From Flavobacterium soyae (GTDB lineage Bacteria; Bacteroidota; Bacteroidia; Flavobacteriales; Flavobacteriaceae), in NCBI RefSeq assembly GCF_021245985.1, contig NZ_JAJQXA010000008.1, positions 62,001 to 126,000 of the forward strand: 64,000 bases of DNA. Reading direction: 5' to 3'. Shown one piece after another: positions 19,410 to 27,162 of the stretch (within the stretch, counting starts at the first letter, position 1; each line of letters opens with the position of its first letter). The notes under the pieces are model-generated. The model made no database searches. It was not told the DNA's origin and saw nothing but the letters and a program-made list of their open reading frames with translations. The position numbers and the translations under genes were made by a program.

Positions 19410-20019
19410 AATTTTTCAAATTTAATTTTGACTTGTTTAGTTAAATCAGGGAATTTTTTGAAGTATTTATTATAAAATCTATTAGTTAAAACCATTTAAT
19501 TATGAATGATTTACAAATGTTATTTCTTTGGTTGTGTGAAATAATAAATTAACAGCATAAAACTTATAATAAAACCTCATTTTCAAAAATAGCTTCTTTA
19601 AAATCAATAATCTTACGGAGAAACCGTAAAGCTGTTTTTATGAAATTGCCGTTTTTACTAATACGGAATGGTATTATTTGTTTTCTTGTTTTTTGTAAGA
19701 AAATAAATGTATCTTGCAGCAAGATTAGAATTGTAATAATAATGATGACTGCAAATTTTTATTTAGTAAACAGCTGTTTGATGTGCTTGATGTACACATT
19801 ATTATATTTGCATGATGACACTTTCTTAAAAAACTCAAAAGAGTTTATTCATTATGCCCTGTCGCAACTCTAGGCAGGGATCCTTTTTATTTATTAGTTC
19901 GTTTTATTTAACCTCAATTTTCATTCAGGATGCGATATCATTGAATTAGATGGAACTGCAAGATATTCAATGAAGAGTTGTATATCATATTCTATGAAAA
20001 GTGAGCAAACAAGAAAGTT
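19410..20019. other. 610-bp intergenic gap; no convincing protein gene
   Basis: The gap is AT-rich. A 77-codon frame at 19640-19873 has no family resemblance and is probably chance. The only structured part is at 19803-19890: a TATATTTG box followed by two hairpins, listed separately as a possible small RNA or leader of the downstream gene. An 'acggagaaaccgt' inverted motif near 19615-19630 resembles one at 30793-30805. Confidence 0.4.
19803..19890 (+). ncRNA. Possible small RNA or leader upstream of the GreA-like gene
   Basis: A TATATTTG box (19803-19810) is followed by an AAACTC-aaaa-GAGTTT hairpin (19831-19846), then CCCTG/CAGGG arms (19857-19861, 19875-19879) and ATCCTTTTTATTT, which resembles a terminator. 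The -33 TTTG is 22 bases away rather than 19, so promoter support is modest. Confidence 0.3.
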
Positions 20020-20397
20020 ATGTCACAAAATATTATTTTAACCACAGGAACATACGATTTAATTAAAGATCACGTAAGAAGAAAAAAAGTAACGCCGCAA
20101 GAAGAAGAACTGTTATTAGGCGAATTAAAACATGCGTCTCAGGTATTGAGAAAAAATCTGCCAGAAGATATTGTTTCGGTAAACCGAAAAGTAACTTATA
20201 AAGATCACATCAAAAACGAAGAAAAAACAATTCTTCTTGTTGGTCCGGAAAAAGTAAAAGTGAGTAAAAACAAAATTTCGGTTCTTTCTGATGAAGGTAT
20301 TGCAATGGTTGGTTACAAGGTTGGGGATCTTATCGAATGGCCTGCTAAAAAAGGAAATTTAAAATTAGAGATTTTAAAAGTAGAAGTAGAGGCTTAA
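20020..20397 (+). CDS. GreA/GreB C-terminal-like (Rnk-type) factor
   Basis: 125-residue protein with a short N-terminal helix pair and a C-terminal FKBP-like domain of the GreA/GreB family (AMVGYKVGDLIEWPAKKGNLKLEILKVE). It lacks the ~70-residue coiled coil that reaches into the RNA polymerase channel in true GreA, which makes it resemble Rnk or other polymerase-binding decoys. It probably binds RNA polymerase without transcript-cleavage activity. It is monocistronic, with a terminator 33 bases after the stop. Co-occurrence with stress genes is common but not visible here. Confidence 0.82.
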   Translation: MSQNIILTTGTYDLIKDHVRRKKVTPQEEELLLGELKHASQVLRKNLPEDIVSVNRKVTYKDHIKNEEKTILLVGPEKVKVSKNKISVLSDEGIAMVGYKVGDLIEWPAKKGNLKLEILKVEVEA

Positions 20398-20430
20398 CAT
20401 TTTTATTGTTTTCGATTTAAGTATAGTAAC

Positions 20431-20463
20431 ATCCCAAAAGAGTTTTCTTTTGGGATATTTTTT
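20431..20463 (+). terminator. Terminator of the GreA-like gene
   Basis: Perfect 10-bp stem ATCCCAAAAG / CTTTTGGGAT with a 6-base loop, followed by ATTTTTTTG. A second short hairpin, GATCTG-TATG-CAGATC followed by CGTTTTTTG, lies at 20477-20500. Confidence 0.88.
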
Positions 20464-20601
20464 TGATGAAGACATCGATCTGTATGCAGATCCGTTTTTT
20501 GTATTAAAAATGGAAAAATAACAAGATAATTGCTTCAAAAAAAGGCTTATTAAAAGATTAAAATAATTATATTCGTTCTTCTTAATTTAACAATAACCAA
20601 C

Positions 20602-21387
20602 ATGAAACAAGCAAATACTATAGACGAAGTAATTCAGCTTTTGGATGAAATAATAGAAAGATCAAAAATAGAGCAAAGTGCTATAGGTTTATTTGCTGCC
20701 CTATATCGTGAAGTTACTGTAAAAATAAAAGAAGGTATTCACGATGGTTCTTTTCAAAATGGTGAACGAATGGAGAAATTGGATGTCATTTTTGCCAATC
20801 GGTATTTAAAAGCCTATTATCAATATCAAGCCAAAGAGAAACCATCAGAATGCTGGGGATTTGCCTTTCAACAAGCCGAAAAGTTTTGGCCAATAGTTGT
20901 TCAGCATTTACTGCTCGGAATTAATGCACATGTGAACCTTGATTTAGGAATAGCCTCAGCTCAGGTCAGTACGGTAGAAAACATCAGCGATTTAAAAGCC
21001 GATTTTGACCATATAAATACCATTCTTAGCAATCTGGTAGGAGATGTTGAAAAATGCTTAATCAAAATTTGGCCAACGCTTACGTGGATACTAAAATTTA
21101 CAGGTAAAATAGACAACTTCTTTATTGATTTTAGTATGGAAACCGCAAGAGACGGTGCCTGGAAATTTGCCAATGAATTTGTGGCGGTTCCTGAAAATGA
21201 AAGAGAAGTCTGTATTCAGCAAAGAGATGAAAGAATAACAGAAATTGCCCGATTAGTTTCAAATCCGGGGTATTTTGTTAGTGCCGTTTTCAAATTCATT
21301 CGTTTATTCGAAAGAGGAACTGTCGCTCAAAAAATAATTGATATGCAGATAATGGAACAAAAAAAGATTGAATGTGCTGTTGCGTGA
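20602..21387 (+). CDS. DUF5995 family protein
   Basis: 261-residue, largely helical cytoplasmic protein. The opening TIDEVIQLLDEIIERS, the central GINAHVNLDLGIA and the closing helices match the DUF5995 family, where the conserved H-x-N-x-D-L (INAHVNLDL) may be a metal or active site. No signal peptide or membrane segment is seen. Function is unknown. The ORF starts with ATG 40 bases or so after a weak TATATTCG box. It is followed by the REP-rich region of the RAYT transposase. Confidence 0.82.
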   Translation: MKQANTIDEVIQLLDEIIERSKIEQSAIGLFAALYREVTVKIKEGIHDGSFQNGERMEKLDVIFANRYLKAYYQYQAKEKPSECWGFAFQQAEKFWPIVVQHLLLGINAHVNLDLGIASAQVSTVENISDLKADFDHINTILSNLVGDVEKCLIKIWPTLTWILKFTGKIDNFFIDFSMETARDGAWKFANEFVAVPENEREVCIQQRDERITEIARLVSNPGYFVSAVFKFIRLFERGTVAQKIIDMQIMEQKKIECAVA

Positions 21388-21555
21388 TTTTGGAAAAGTG
21401 ATTCCGATATTCGATAGTGCGGATTTGTAATCTGTGTCCGTAAAGATTGTTTTGTTTGTAAATATAAAAAATCTGCATGATTTTTTGCAGCTTTTGTTTT
21501 GATGATTTCTACGTGCTAGCGCGAGCGTCCTTTGCTGTGCGAAGTCACCTTTGTT

Positions 21556-21579
21556 GTACGAAGTCTCCCGACTTCGTAC
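21556..21579. repeat. REP hairpin, left of the RAYT gene
   Basis: Perfect 10-bp stem GTACGAAGTC / GACTTCGTAC with a TCCC loop. It pairs in inverted orientation with the element at 22283, so that the transposase gene sits between the two. A degenerate copy (gctgtgcgaagtcacc) lies just upstream. Confidence 0.9.
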
Positions 21580-21610
21580 CCGTTTCTATATTCCATCACA
21601 ATTTTCAAAT

Positions 21611-22210
21611 TCAATACTCATTATATCGTATAAAATTTTTCAAATTTAATGTATCAACAATGAGAACGTCGGCTTTTACGATTTTTAATAGACCAATGTC
21701 AGAAACATAATTATTGGCACTAGAATAAATATAATGTGACGCTTTTTCGACAATACCAGCACGAACCGGATTTAAATGAATATAATCTAACTTTGACCAC
21801 ATAAATTTGTTAGTATAAATTTCTTCGGGATGATTACCATATTGCCAAAACTGATAATTTTTGTTTCTGGAATGACTTTCAGTTGCTAATTTAAAACGTT
21901 CTAATATCCATTCTCTTCGACTCTCTGGATCAGATTTTATTTTTTCTATGATTTTTACAGCGGTAAATTTTTTAAAATCTCTCAATAAATCCGATAATTC
22001 TCCCTTTTCAGACTGCACAATCATATGTATATGATTACTCATAATTACATAGCCATATAAAATCATAGATTTGTTTTTAATGCAGAAATCTAAACATTCT
22101 ATAACTATATCTCTGTAGTTTTTTCTTGTAAAAATATCAATCCAGTCAACAACTGTTGCTGTTATAAAATGAGGTAAATTTTGATCTCTTATTTTGTATC
22201 CGTCGTGCAT
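21611..22210 (-). CDS. REP-associated tyrosine transposase (RAYT, Y1/IS200-like)
   Basis: 199-residue Y1-family nuclease. The HUH motif is at residues 60-62 (VIMSNHIHMIV), and the C-terminal part has DYIHLNPVRAGIVEKASHYIYSSANNY, the hallmark of REP-associated tyrosine transposases. The ATG at 22210 is preferred; a longer frame to 22369 would translate REP sequence. REP hairpins flank the gene on both sides and several more copies lie within 6 kb, as expected for a RAYT that cuts and spreads its cognate REPs. RAYTs are single-copy, domesticated transposase relatives. Confidence 0.92.
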   Translation of the reverse strand: MHDGYKIRDQNLPHFITATVVDWIDIFTRKNYRDIVIECLDFCIKNKSMILYGYVIMSNHIHMIVQSEKGELSDLLRDFKKFTAVKIIEKIKSDPESRREWILERFKLATESHSRNKNYQFWQYGNHPEEIYTNKFMWSKLDYIHLNPVRAGIVEKASHYIYSSANNYVSDIGLLKIVKADVLIVDTLNLKNFIRYNEY

Positions 22211-22282
22211 TTTTTTTTGCTCAAATATAGTTATTTTTCTTACAAATAAATATTTGATAATCTTTATTGCATATTGGGATGG

Positions 22283-22352
22283 GTACGAAGTCGGGAGACT
22301 TCGCACAGCAGTCGTGATATTTAAGAAAGAACACTTCGTAGAGTGAGGGGTA
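22283..22352. repeat. REP hairpin, right of the RAYT gene
   Basis: GTACGAAGTC-GGGA-GACTTCGCAC at 22283-22306, followed by 'cagcagtcgtgatatttaagaaagaacacttcgtagagtgagggg'-type tail. The same tail ends the other units. One A-C mismatch in this strand becomes a G-T wobble in the other. Confidence 0.88.
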
Positions 22353-22407
22353 TTGAATGATTTATACAAACTTCATTTGTAAGTTTTATAAAAATCCTAA
22401 AGGCGCT

Positions 22408-22556
22408 GTGCGAAGTCTCCTGACTTCGTATCTGCATGCTATATTCCGTTTGGAATAGTTTTATTTTTTTGTGGATTATTGGAGTGGGTACGAAGTCGGG
22501 AGACTTCGCACAGCAGTCGCGGTATTTAAGAAAGAATACTTCGGAGAGCGGGGGAG
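22408..22556. repeat. BIME: pair of inverted REPs between RAYT and DUF6157 gene
   Basis: The left REP is GTGCGAAGTC-TCCT-GACTTCGTAT (22408-22431) and the right REP is GTACGAAGTC-GGGA-GACTTCGCAC (22488-22511), with the 'atttaagaaagaatacttcgg..gagcgggg' tail. The unit ends 4 bases before the stop codon of the DUF6157 gene. It contains no coding content. Confidence 0.88.
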
Positions 22557-22559
22557 AAA

Positions 22560-22970
22560 TTATCGAGCAGATTTCATGGCTTTTACTTTTTTGATTTTGG
22601 GATCTTTTAAAAACTTTAGGTATTCATCTGTTTCCATTCCGAAAAGGGCTATTTTTCCATTATGGTCATTATGAATTCCAAAACCATATGTTTTTGAGAG
22701 AGGTGAGGCGCGAAAACAAGCTTGTCCCTTAGAAAAAAAATCTTCTCTGGCTTTTTCGTATTCGCTTTTTGTTAAATCATTCCGATCTGCAAATACCTGA
22801 AAAAGAACATCATCTGAGGTATATTTATACGGATTTTTGCTAATTAGTTCATATTGCATTTCTGCAACTGTTTTTTTGTCTTTGCTTGGTGGTTTTGTTC
22901 CGTGAGAAACTTTGCTGTCTTCTGCTGTTTCTATAAAAGTATCAAAATAGTTGGTGGTATGTATTTTCAT
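22560..22970 (-). CDS. DUF6157 family protein
   Basis: 136-residue cytoplasmic protein matching the DUF6157 family: N-terminal YFDTFIETAEDSKV, then KTVAEMQYELISKNPYKYTS, REDFFSKGQACFRASPLSKTYGFGIHND and a closing GKIALFGMETDEYLKF. The family is small and widespread in soil bacteria, with no known function; the conserved C-x-R-x-S-P-L may form an active or binding site. The 3' end directly abuts a REP unit. It is probably transcribed alone. Confidence 0.85.
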   Translation of the reverse strand: MKIHTTNYFDTFIETAEDSKVSHGTKPPSKDKKTVAEMQYELISKNPYKYTSDDVLFQVFADRNDLTKSEYEKAREDFFSKGQACFRASPLSKTYGFGIHNDHNGKIALFGMETDEYLKFLKDPKIKKVKAMKSAR

Positions 22971-23081
22971 CTTCCTATAAATTTGCTTTGTAAATATAGA
23001 TTTTTCTTACGGGATATTTTTTATTTAATGCGTCATTACATCATGTTTTAACCCGCGAGATGCTATCGCTAGCGAATATCA

Positions 23082-23582
23082 TTATCTTGTTATCAAAAAA
23101 ACTGTTACAAATAAAAATATAAAAAAACAGATTGTATCAACTATTGTAACCCTTCTCCCATCTAAACTGTCATATCGGCTATTTTTTTCAGGTACAACTA
23201 ATTCTTTTCCCTGAATCTGTAAACTTATAAATCTTAAAAATTGAAAAAGCGTTAATGAAAGTAATGTATTTCTTAAACCTAGAGATGCATTACTATTTAC
23301 AAAAGCTAATTCTGGCAAATCTTTAATTTTAAGGAAAATACAAAAATGAATTAGTCCAATTATCATCCAGATTAAAAAATAATTGAAATTACGAAGTGCC
23401 CGATATTGAAAAAAGTAAAGAAAAAATTGTGTTCCTAATCCATAAAGGAATAAAATATCTGCCAGATGATTATTGTGTATTGCACCATAACTCAACAAGA
23501 AAATTGAAAGCAATAAATAAGAACAAATAGTAACAATATTCCATTTGGTTAGCGGGTAACTGCGAATAAATTTATTTTCCAT
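23082..23582 (-). CDS. Hypothetical multi-pass membrane protein
   Basis: 166-residue protein with about five hydrophobic segments (for example NIVTICSYLLLSIFLL, FFLYFFQYRAL, YFLIWMIIGLIHFCIFL) and a final TM near the C-terminus (TICFFIFLFVTVFLITR). The ATG at 23582 is preferred to an upstream TTG at 23609. I do not recognise a family. The downstream gap of about 110 bases contains a fragment of the 'ctagcg' palindromic repeat. It may share a transcript with the gene at 23671, 88 bases upstream. Confidence 0.65.
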   Translation of the reverse strand: MENKFIRSYPLTKWNIVTICSYLLLSIFLLSYGAIHNNHLADILFLYGLGTQFFLYFFQYRALRNFNYFLIWMIIGLIHFCIFLKIKDLPELAFVNSNASLGLRNTLLSLTLFQFLRFISLQIQGKELVVPEKNSRYDSLDGRRVTIVDTICFFIFLFVTVFLITR

Positions 23583-23670
23583 TAAGGTTAAAATTCTTTT
23601 TATTTCCAAATATATAAATCTAAGTTGAAAATAATATCATTAATAGCGCGAGGGAAGGGAATTTAAGGGT

Positions 23671-24126
23671 TTAAGCTAAGTTTCCAACTTTATCTCTAAT
23701 AGTTACTATAAGTTCAGGGTAATTTTCAAAATGATCTGGGCTAATTAATAATTCTTCACCATTTTCAAGATATATTACGCTTTCAAAATAACCCGTAGTT
23801 ATTTGTCCTGCCTTAGAAGAAGATCCTGGAACACGTTCTGTTTGAACTCTTAAAATCGAAGAATAAGGGATTAATTCTACTTTAGACGAAACTAAAGTTG
23901 TTCTTTTTATTCCTTTTTCTGTAACGGTAATTTCATTAACCGAACTAAGTTTATTAATGTGAAAAAATATACACAATGCTAAAAAGAGAACCGATGCTAA
24001 AATTACTTTATAGTTCTCAGTACGAAAACCACCAAAAAAATTGGACAAACAAAAGAATTCAAATATGAAAAAAAGAATATTTATTCGAATCAAAAATAAT
24101 GTTCGAAATTTTGAATGTATTTTCAT
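23671..24126 (-). CDS. Membrane protein with PH-like (bPH) domain
   Basis: 151-residue protein. Two N-terminal membrane helices (about residues 10-30 and 40-57) are followed by a beta-rich domain (about 65-150) with ITVTEKGIKRTT, LIPYSSILRVQ and ESVIYLENGEELLISPDHF, the layout of bacterial PH-domain membrane proteins. Such proteins sense or organise membranes, but the role here is unknown. It lies upstream of, and on the same strand as, the membrane protein at 23082. Confidence 0.65.
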   Translation of the reverse strand: MKIHSKFRTLFLIRINILFFIFEFFCLSNFFGGFRTENYKVILASVLFLALCIFFHINKLSSVNEITVTEKGIKRTTLVSSKVELIPYSSILRVQTERVPGSSSKAGQITTGYFESVIYLENGEELLISPDHFENYPELIVTIRDKVGNLA

Positions 24127-24294
24127 TTAAGTAGATAATGTGGCAGTAATTTGATTATAACAAATATACTTTTTTTTGGATATGTTTTATACTGATTGAT
24201 AGTTTGTAAATTTTCGGTTGTATACACCTGATTGTTTACAATCACTTAAAAATAATCTGTTATTTATAATTTCGTTAAAAAAAAAATCATAGAA

Positions 24295-24618
24295 ATGCAG
24301 AATAAAGAAAGAGCCGAAGAATTGTTAGAATTAATAAATAAAAGAAATTATTTTACCAAACTAAAACTGGAACATAAAGAAGACACTTCATTTACGATAC
24401 CGCTAAAAGTATGTTCTTATAACGAATTAAATTTAATGGTTTCAGATTTGCTTAAAGCTAGTATTGTTCTAATGAATAAAGAAGCCCGAAGTTTAGCCGT
24501 TTTTCATAAAGAAACAGATATTAATGTATTGACTTTACTTGAAATTGCATTACAGCTTCTGCCGGAAGAAGAAATGGAGTTATTGGATGATTTGCATAAA
24601 GTTCATCTTGAGAGTTAA
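24295..24618 (+). CDS. Small conserved helical protein, paralogue of the gene at 60401
   Basis: 107-residue acidic, helical protein. No named family is recognised. Residues 40-107 (YNELNLMVSDLLKASIVLM ... LLEIALQLLPEEEMELLDDL) align with the protein at 60401-60718 (FELGCIITDMLKLCILAL ... ILETVLSIFPLDEIEFLGYV), sharing the spacing of both helices and the P-x-x-E-x-E-x-L motif. The two copies sit in different accessory patches of the window, which hints at a mobile or multi-copy family. The ATG start at 24295 follows an A-rich leader. Confidence 0.65.
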   Translation: MQNKERAEELLELINKRNYFTKLKLEHKEDTSFTIPLKVCSYNELNLMVSDLLKASIVLMNKEARSLAVFHKETDINVLTLLEIALQLLPEEEMELLDDLHKVHLES

Positions 24619-24794
24619 GCGTTGCTGTTTATATGTCTCTGACTTTGCGTCATTTTCTATAATTTATTTTAAAAATAGAAACATTTCAAAATCTCTAATT
24701 TTACATTTTTATTCTTATAAAATAGTTTTAGAAGAATTTGTAAAAAGTCAGGAGACTTTTGAGACGTTTATTAATTTATAAGAAGCAAAAAAAA

Positions 24795-24820
24795 TACGCA
24801 AAGTCAGAGACATTTGCGTA
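24795..24820. terminator. Hairpin between convergent genes, sibling of the 18-kb terminator
   Basis: Stem TACGCAAA / TTTGCGTA. On the minus strand it runs into TTTTTTTTGC, so it can terminate the gene at 24867; on the plus strand GCGTTTTATT follows. The loop and stem closely match the terminator at 18201-18233. Confidence 0.6.
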
Positions 24821-24866
24821 GCGTTTTATTAGTACTTTTCGTGGAGCGGGGACGTTCTTTATTTTT

Positions 24867-25067
24867 TTAAGATTTGGTTTTTATCGCTTTTATTAGTTTC
24901 TTATTACGTTTATCAGCTCTTGAATTCTGTAAAGAAATAACAGCCCAAATTGCTGCAGGAATCCAGCCAATTAAAGTTATTTGCAAGATTAGACAAATAA
25001 TTGAAGTTAATATTCTTCCTCTCAAGAAGAATGAAGCAAAAGGAAAGAAAATTGCAATTAGCGTCAT
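24867..25067 (-). CDS. YqaE/Pmp3 family membrane protein
   Basis: 66-residue double-spanning inner-membrane protein. IAIFFPFASFFLRGR, then LTSIICLILQITLIGWIPAAIWAV matches the Pmp3/YqaE proteolipid family (PPxxxF, G-W-x-P-G/A-x-I-x-A). These proteins are linked to membrane potential and stress tolerance. The C-terminal tail is basic (DKRNKKLIKAIK). A 'cttttcgtggagcggggac' fragment of the REP-unit tail lies just after the 3' end. Confidence 0.88.
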   Translation of the reverse strand: MTLIAIFFPFASFFLRGRILTSIICLILQITLIGWIPAAIWAVISLQNSRADKRNKKLIKAIKTKS

Positions 25068-25229
25068 AATTTTTTTGGTTTGTAAATTTATTTAAATTTC
25101 ATTTAAACGTTTCACATATATGCGATGTTGTGGAAATAAAGAGTAACGTATTATTTGTTACCGAAAACAAACTTAGTAAAAAAAAAAGACTCCCTCAGCT
25201 AGCGCAAGCGTCTCGTGTTAGCGAGTGAA

Positions 25230-25604
25230 TTATGAAGCCAAAATTTTTGATTTTTGTTGTTCAAACTCTTCTTGAGATAAAACACCGGAATCTAACAACT
25301 CTTTTAGTTTTTGTAAACTATTTAATTTTTCATCAAAATTATTCTTTTGTAAATTGGAGGTGCTTTCTTCTTTCGGATAGGGATTGTTATTTACAACAAT
25401 TGTTTGAGGTTTGTTATTTGTTGTGCAAGCCCAAACTAATGCAGCTATCCATCCAATGAATGTCCAGCCCAAAAAGAAATTCAATAATATTATTGCAGTG
25501 CGATTAGTTTTCTTGCGACTCAGTGCAATAAATGATGGTAAAAAGTAAAGTGCTAAAAAAGGAATTACAATTACAAGTAATTCTGTTGCTCCAATTCTTC
25601 CCAT
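25230..25604 (-). CDS. Superinfection-immunity-like membrane protein with SHOCT domain
   Basis: 124-residue protein. Two membrane helices at residues 7-25 and 40-62 (FLALYFLPSFIALSRKK, ILLNFFLGWTFIGWIAALVWAC) match the Imm_superinfect family (T4 Imm-like). A low-complexity linker follows, and a SHOCT domain closes the protein at about 92-122 (LQKLKELLDSGVLSQEEFEQQKSKIL). The phage T4 relative blocks DNA injection by other phages, but in most bacteria the family is uncharacterised. It adjoins the probable defence cluster at 25.9-29.3 kb. Confidence 0.85.
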   Translation of the reverse strand: MGRIGATELLVIVIPFLALYFLPSFIALSRKKTNRTAIILLNFFLGWTFIGWIAALVWACTTNNKPQTIVVNNNPYPKEESTSNLQKNNFDEKLNSLQKLKELLDSGVLSQEEFEQQKSKILAS

Positions 25605-25672
25605 AATTGTTTTGTTTAATTAGTTAATATTTGTCTTTAGTTATTGTCTATGTGAATTTAACCTTGCTTGCT

Positions 25673-25878
25673 GTACGAAGTCTCCCGACTTCGTACCCGC
25701 ATGCTATTTCCATTCTATATTTTCTCGTTCAAATAAATTGAATATTTTATTTTAATAAAATACTTGTTAAGTAATAACTGCTTATTGGAATGCGTACAAA
25801 GTCAGGAGACTTCGCACAGCAGTGACTTCGCACAGCAGTCTCGACATTTAAGAAAGAATACTTCGGGGAGCGGGGTCA
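25673..25878. repeat. BIME unit downstream of the DUF6414 gene
   Basis: REP hairpin at 25673-25696, then about 90 bases almost identical to 26990-27086, a second REP at 25794-25817, and a duplicated 'gacttcgcacagcagt'. It closes with 'atttaagaaagaatacttcggggagcgggg'. It has the same orientation as the unit at 26966, so the two form direct repeats around the gene between them. Confidence 0.9.
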
Positions 25879-25892
25879 CTTCGTAGAGAGTG

Positions 25893-26912
25893 CTATTCGC
25901 CAATTATAATCTCTCTATAAATTCCTATTGGACTGACAGAAACTTTTGGATGATATACTTCGAAAAATTTTTCTAATCCTTCTATAGCTGAGAAAACCCC
26001 TCGAAATGCTTTTTCATAAACTTTTTCAACTGAGAGTTCTGTTTCATCATAGTATTTAAATTCATCATTTGGATTAGTTCGTTTGTCAATGGGCTGTGGA
26101 CAAGAGGTAATTATCCCAAAAATTGTAAGTTTTACATTTGGTCTACTTCCGTAAGTGTATATAATATTTTCAAAGTTCCCATTAACTAAGAATTGATTTT
26201 TTAAATTAGAAACTATTTGAAAATCTGGAAAATTTTCAAATGGAATAAGTTTAAAATTTAGGCGATTTGGATTAAAGGTAGATAAGAACGTTTTAATCCT
26301 CTCAACAAATGTCTCATCTAATAGATTTGTTCCGGACAATTGCTGAATAGTTTCATCAAATTTTTTCTCAGTGATTTTTAATTGATTTATTTCTTTTTGA
26401 TTATGAGCTCTTTTCAGACTCTTCTTTTTAGCATCTATCTCTTTTTTTAAATTAATTATTTCTGGGTCTGATTCATGTGCGGAGCCAAATATTAGTCTTT
26501 GAATTTCATTAAAATTCTCAAGAACGGTAGTAAATCTCTGGTAATCTTCAAATGTACACCAACCGGTTGCTTTGATATATGTGAATTCAGGGACTTTTTC
26601 AAGAAAATTATTAAAAGTGCTATCAAATTCATTATTTAATTCTTTTAGAGTATTACTTTCAAATAATTTCGTTTCAATATCATTTAGTAGTTCATGAAAG
26701 ATTTCTAATTTTTCTGTTTTTATAGTTTTTTCTTTGTCATTAACTCCAGTTTTTCCACTAATAATTTTTATATCAAAACCAATTTCAGCATCACCACCAT
26801 TTTCGTTTTCAATTGCTCTAGTTATTTCTTGCAACAATCCTCCGCTGAGTTGACTTTGCAAAGATTTTGCTTTGTCATAATCAAAGTAAATAAAGTCTTT
26901 TATTGTCTTCAT
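25893..26912 (-). CDS. DUF6414 family protein
   Basis: 339-residue cytoplasmic protein. It opens with FIYFDYDKAKSLQSQLSGGL, the hallmark of DUF6414, has a long helical middle (about 60-190) containing a charged coiled coil (LKKEIDAKKKSLKRAHNQKE), and a C-terminal beta-rich part (NVKLTIFGIITSCPQP). The family is of unknown function and often neighbours defence genes, as it does here with two PLD-family proteins upstream on the same strand. Direct REP units bracket the gene, so it could be lost by recombination. Confidence 0.78.
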   Translation of the reverse strand: MKTIKDFIYFDYDKAKSLQSQLSGGLLQEITRAIENENGGDAEIGFDIKIISGKTGVNDKEKTIKTEKLEIFHELLNDIETKLFESNTLKELNNEFDSTFNNFLEKVPEFTYIKATGWCTFEDYQRFTTVLENFNEIQRLIFGSAHESDPEIINLKKEIDAKKKSLKRAHNQKEINQLKITEKKFDETIQQLSGTNLLDETFVERIKTFLSTFNPNRLNFKLIPFENFPDFQIVSNLKNQFLVNGNFENIIYTYGSRPNVKLTIFGIITSCPQPIDKRTNPNDEFKYYDETELSVEKVYEKAFRGVFSAIEGLEKFFEVYHPKVSVSPIGIYREIIIGE

Positions 26913-26965
26913 ATTTGTTATATATTTTGGTAAATACCGTCTGACTTATTTTATTTGCCCTTGCT

Positions 26966-27152
26966 GTGCGAAGTCTCCTGACTTCGTACCCGCATGCTAT
27001 TTCCATTCTATATTTTCTCGTTCAAATAAATTGAATATTTTATTAAAATAAAATACTTGTTAAGTAATAATTGCTTGTTGGAACGGGTACGAAGTCAGGA
27101 GACTTCGCACAGCAGTCTCGACATTTAAGAAGGAATACTTCGGGGAGCGGGT
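26966..27152. repeat. BIME unit upstream of the DUF6414 gene
   Basis: REP hairpins at 26966-26989 and 27087-27110 in inverted order enclose a conserved AT-rich core (cattctatattttctcgttc...). The tail 'atttaagaaggaatacttcggggagcggg' ends 11 bases before the stop codon of the PLD-EVE gene. Confidence 0.9.
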
Positions 27153-27162
27153 AACTAGCGAT

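Noticed and set aside
19640..19873. 77-codon plus-strand frame in the gap before the GreA-like gene
   Set aside because: Unusual composition, no family resemblance, and overlap with the promoter and hairpins of a possible small RNA.
22211..22369. N-terminal extension of the RAYT to 22369
   Set aside because: The extension would translate REP sequence; the ATG at 22210 gives the normal family start.
24539..24781. 80-codon frame downstream of the 24295 gene
   Set aside because: It overlaps the end of the better-supported gene in another frame and has no family resemblance.
21500..27152. CRISPR array
   Set aside because: The repeated units are REP palindromes with irregular, non-spacer-like separation and differing spacing; no cas genes are seen.
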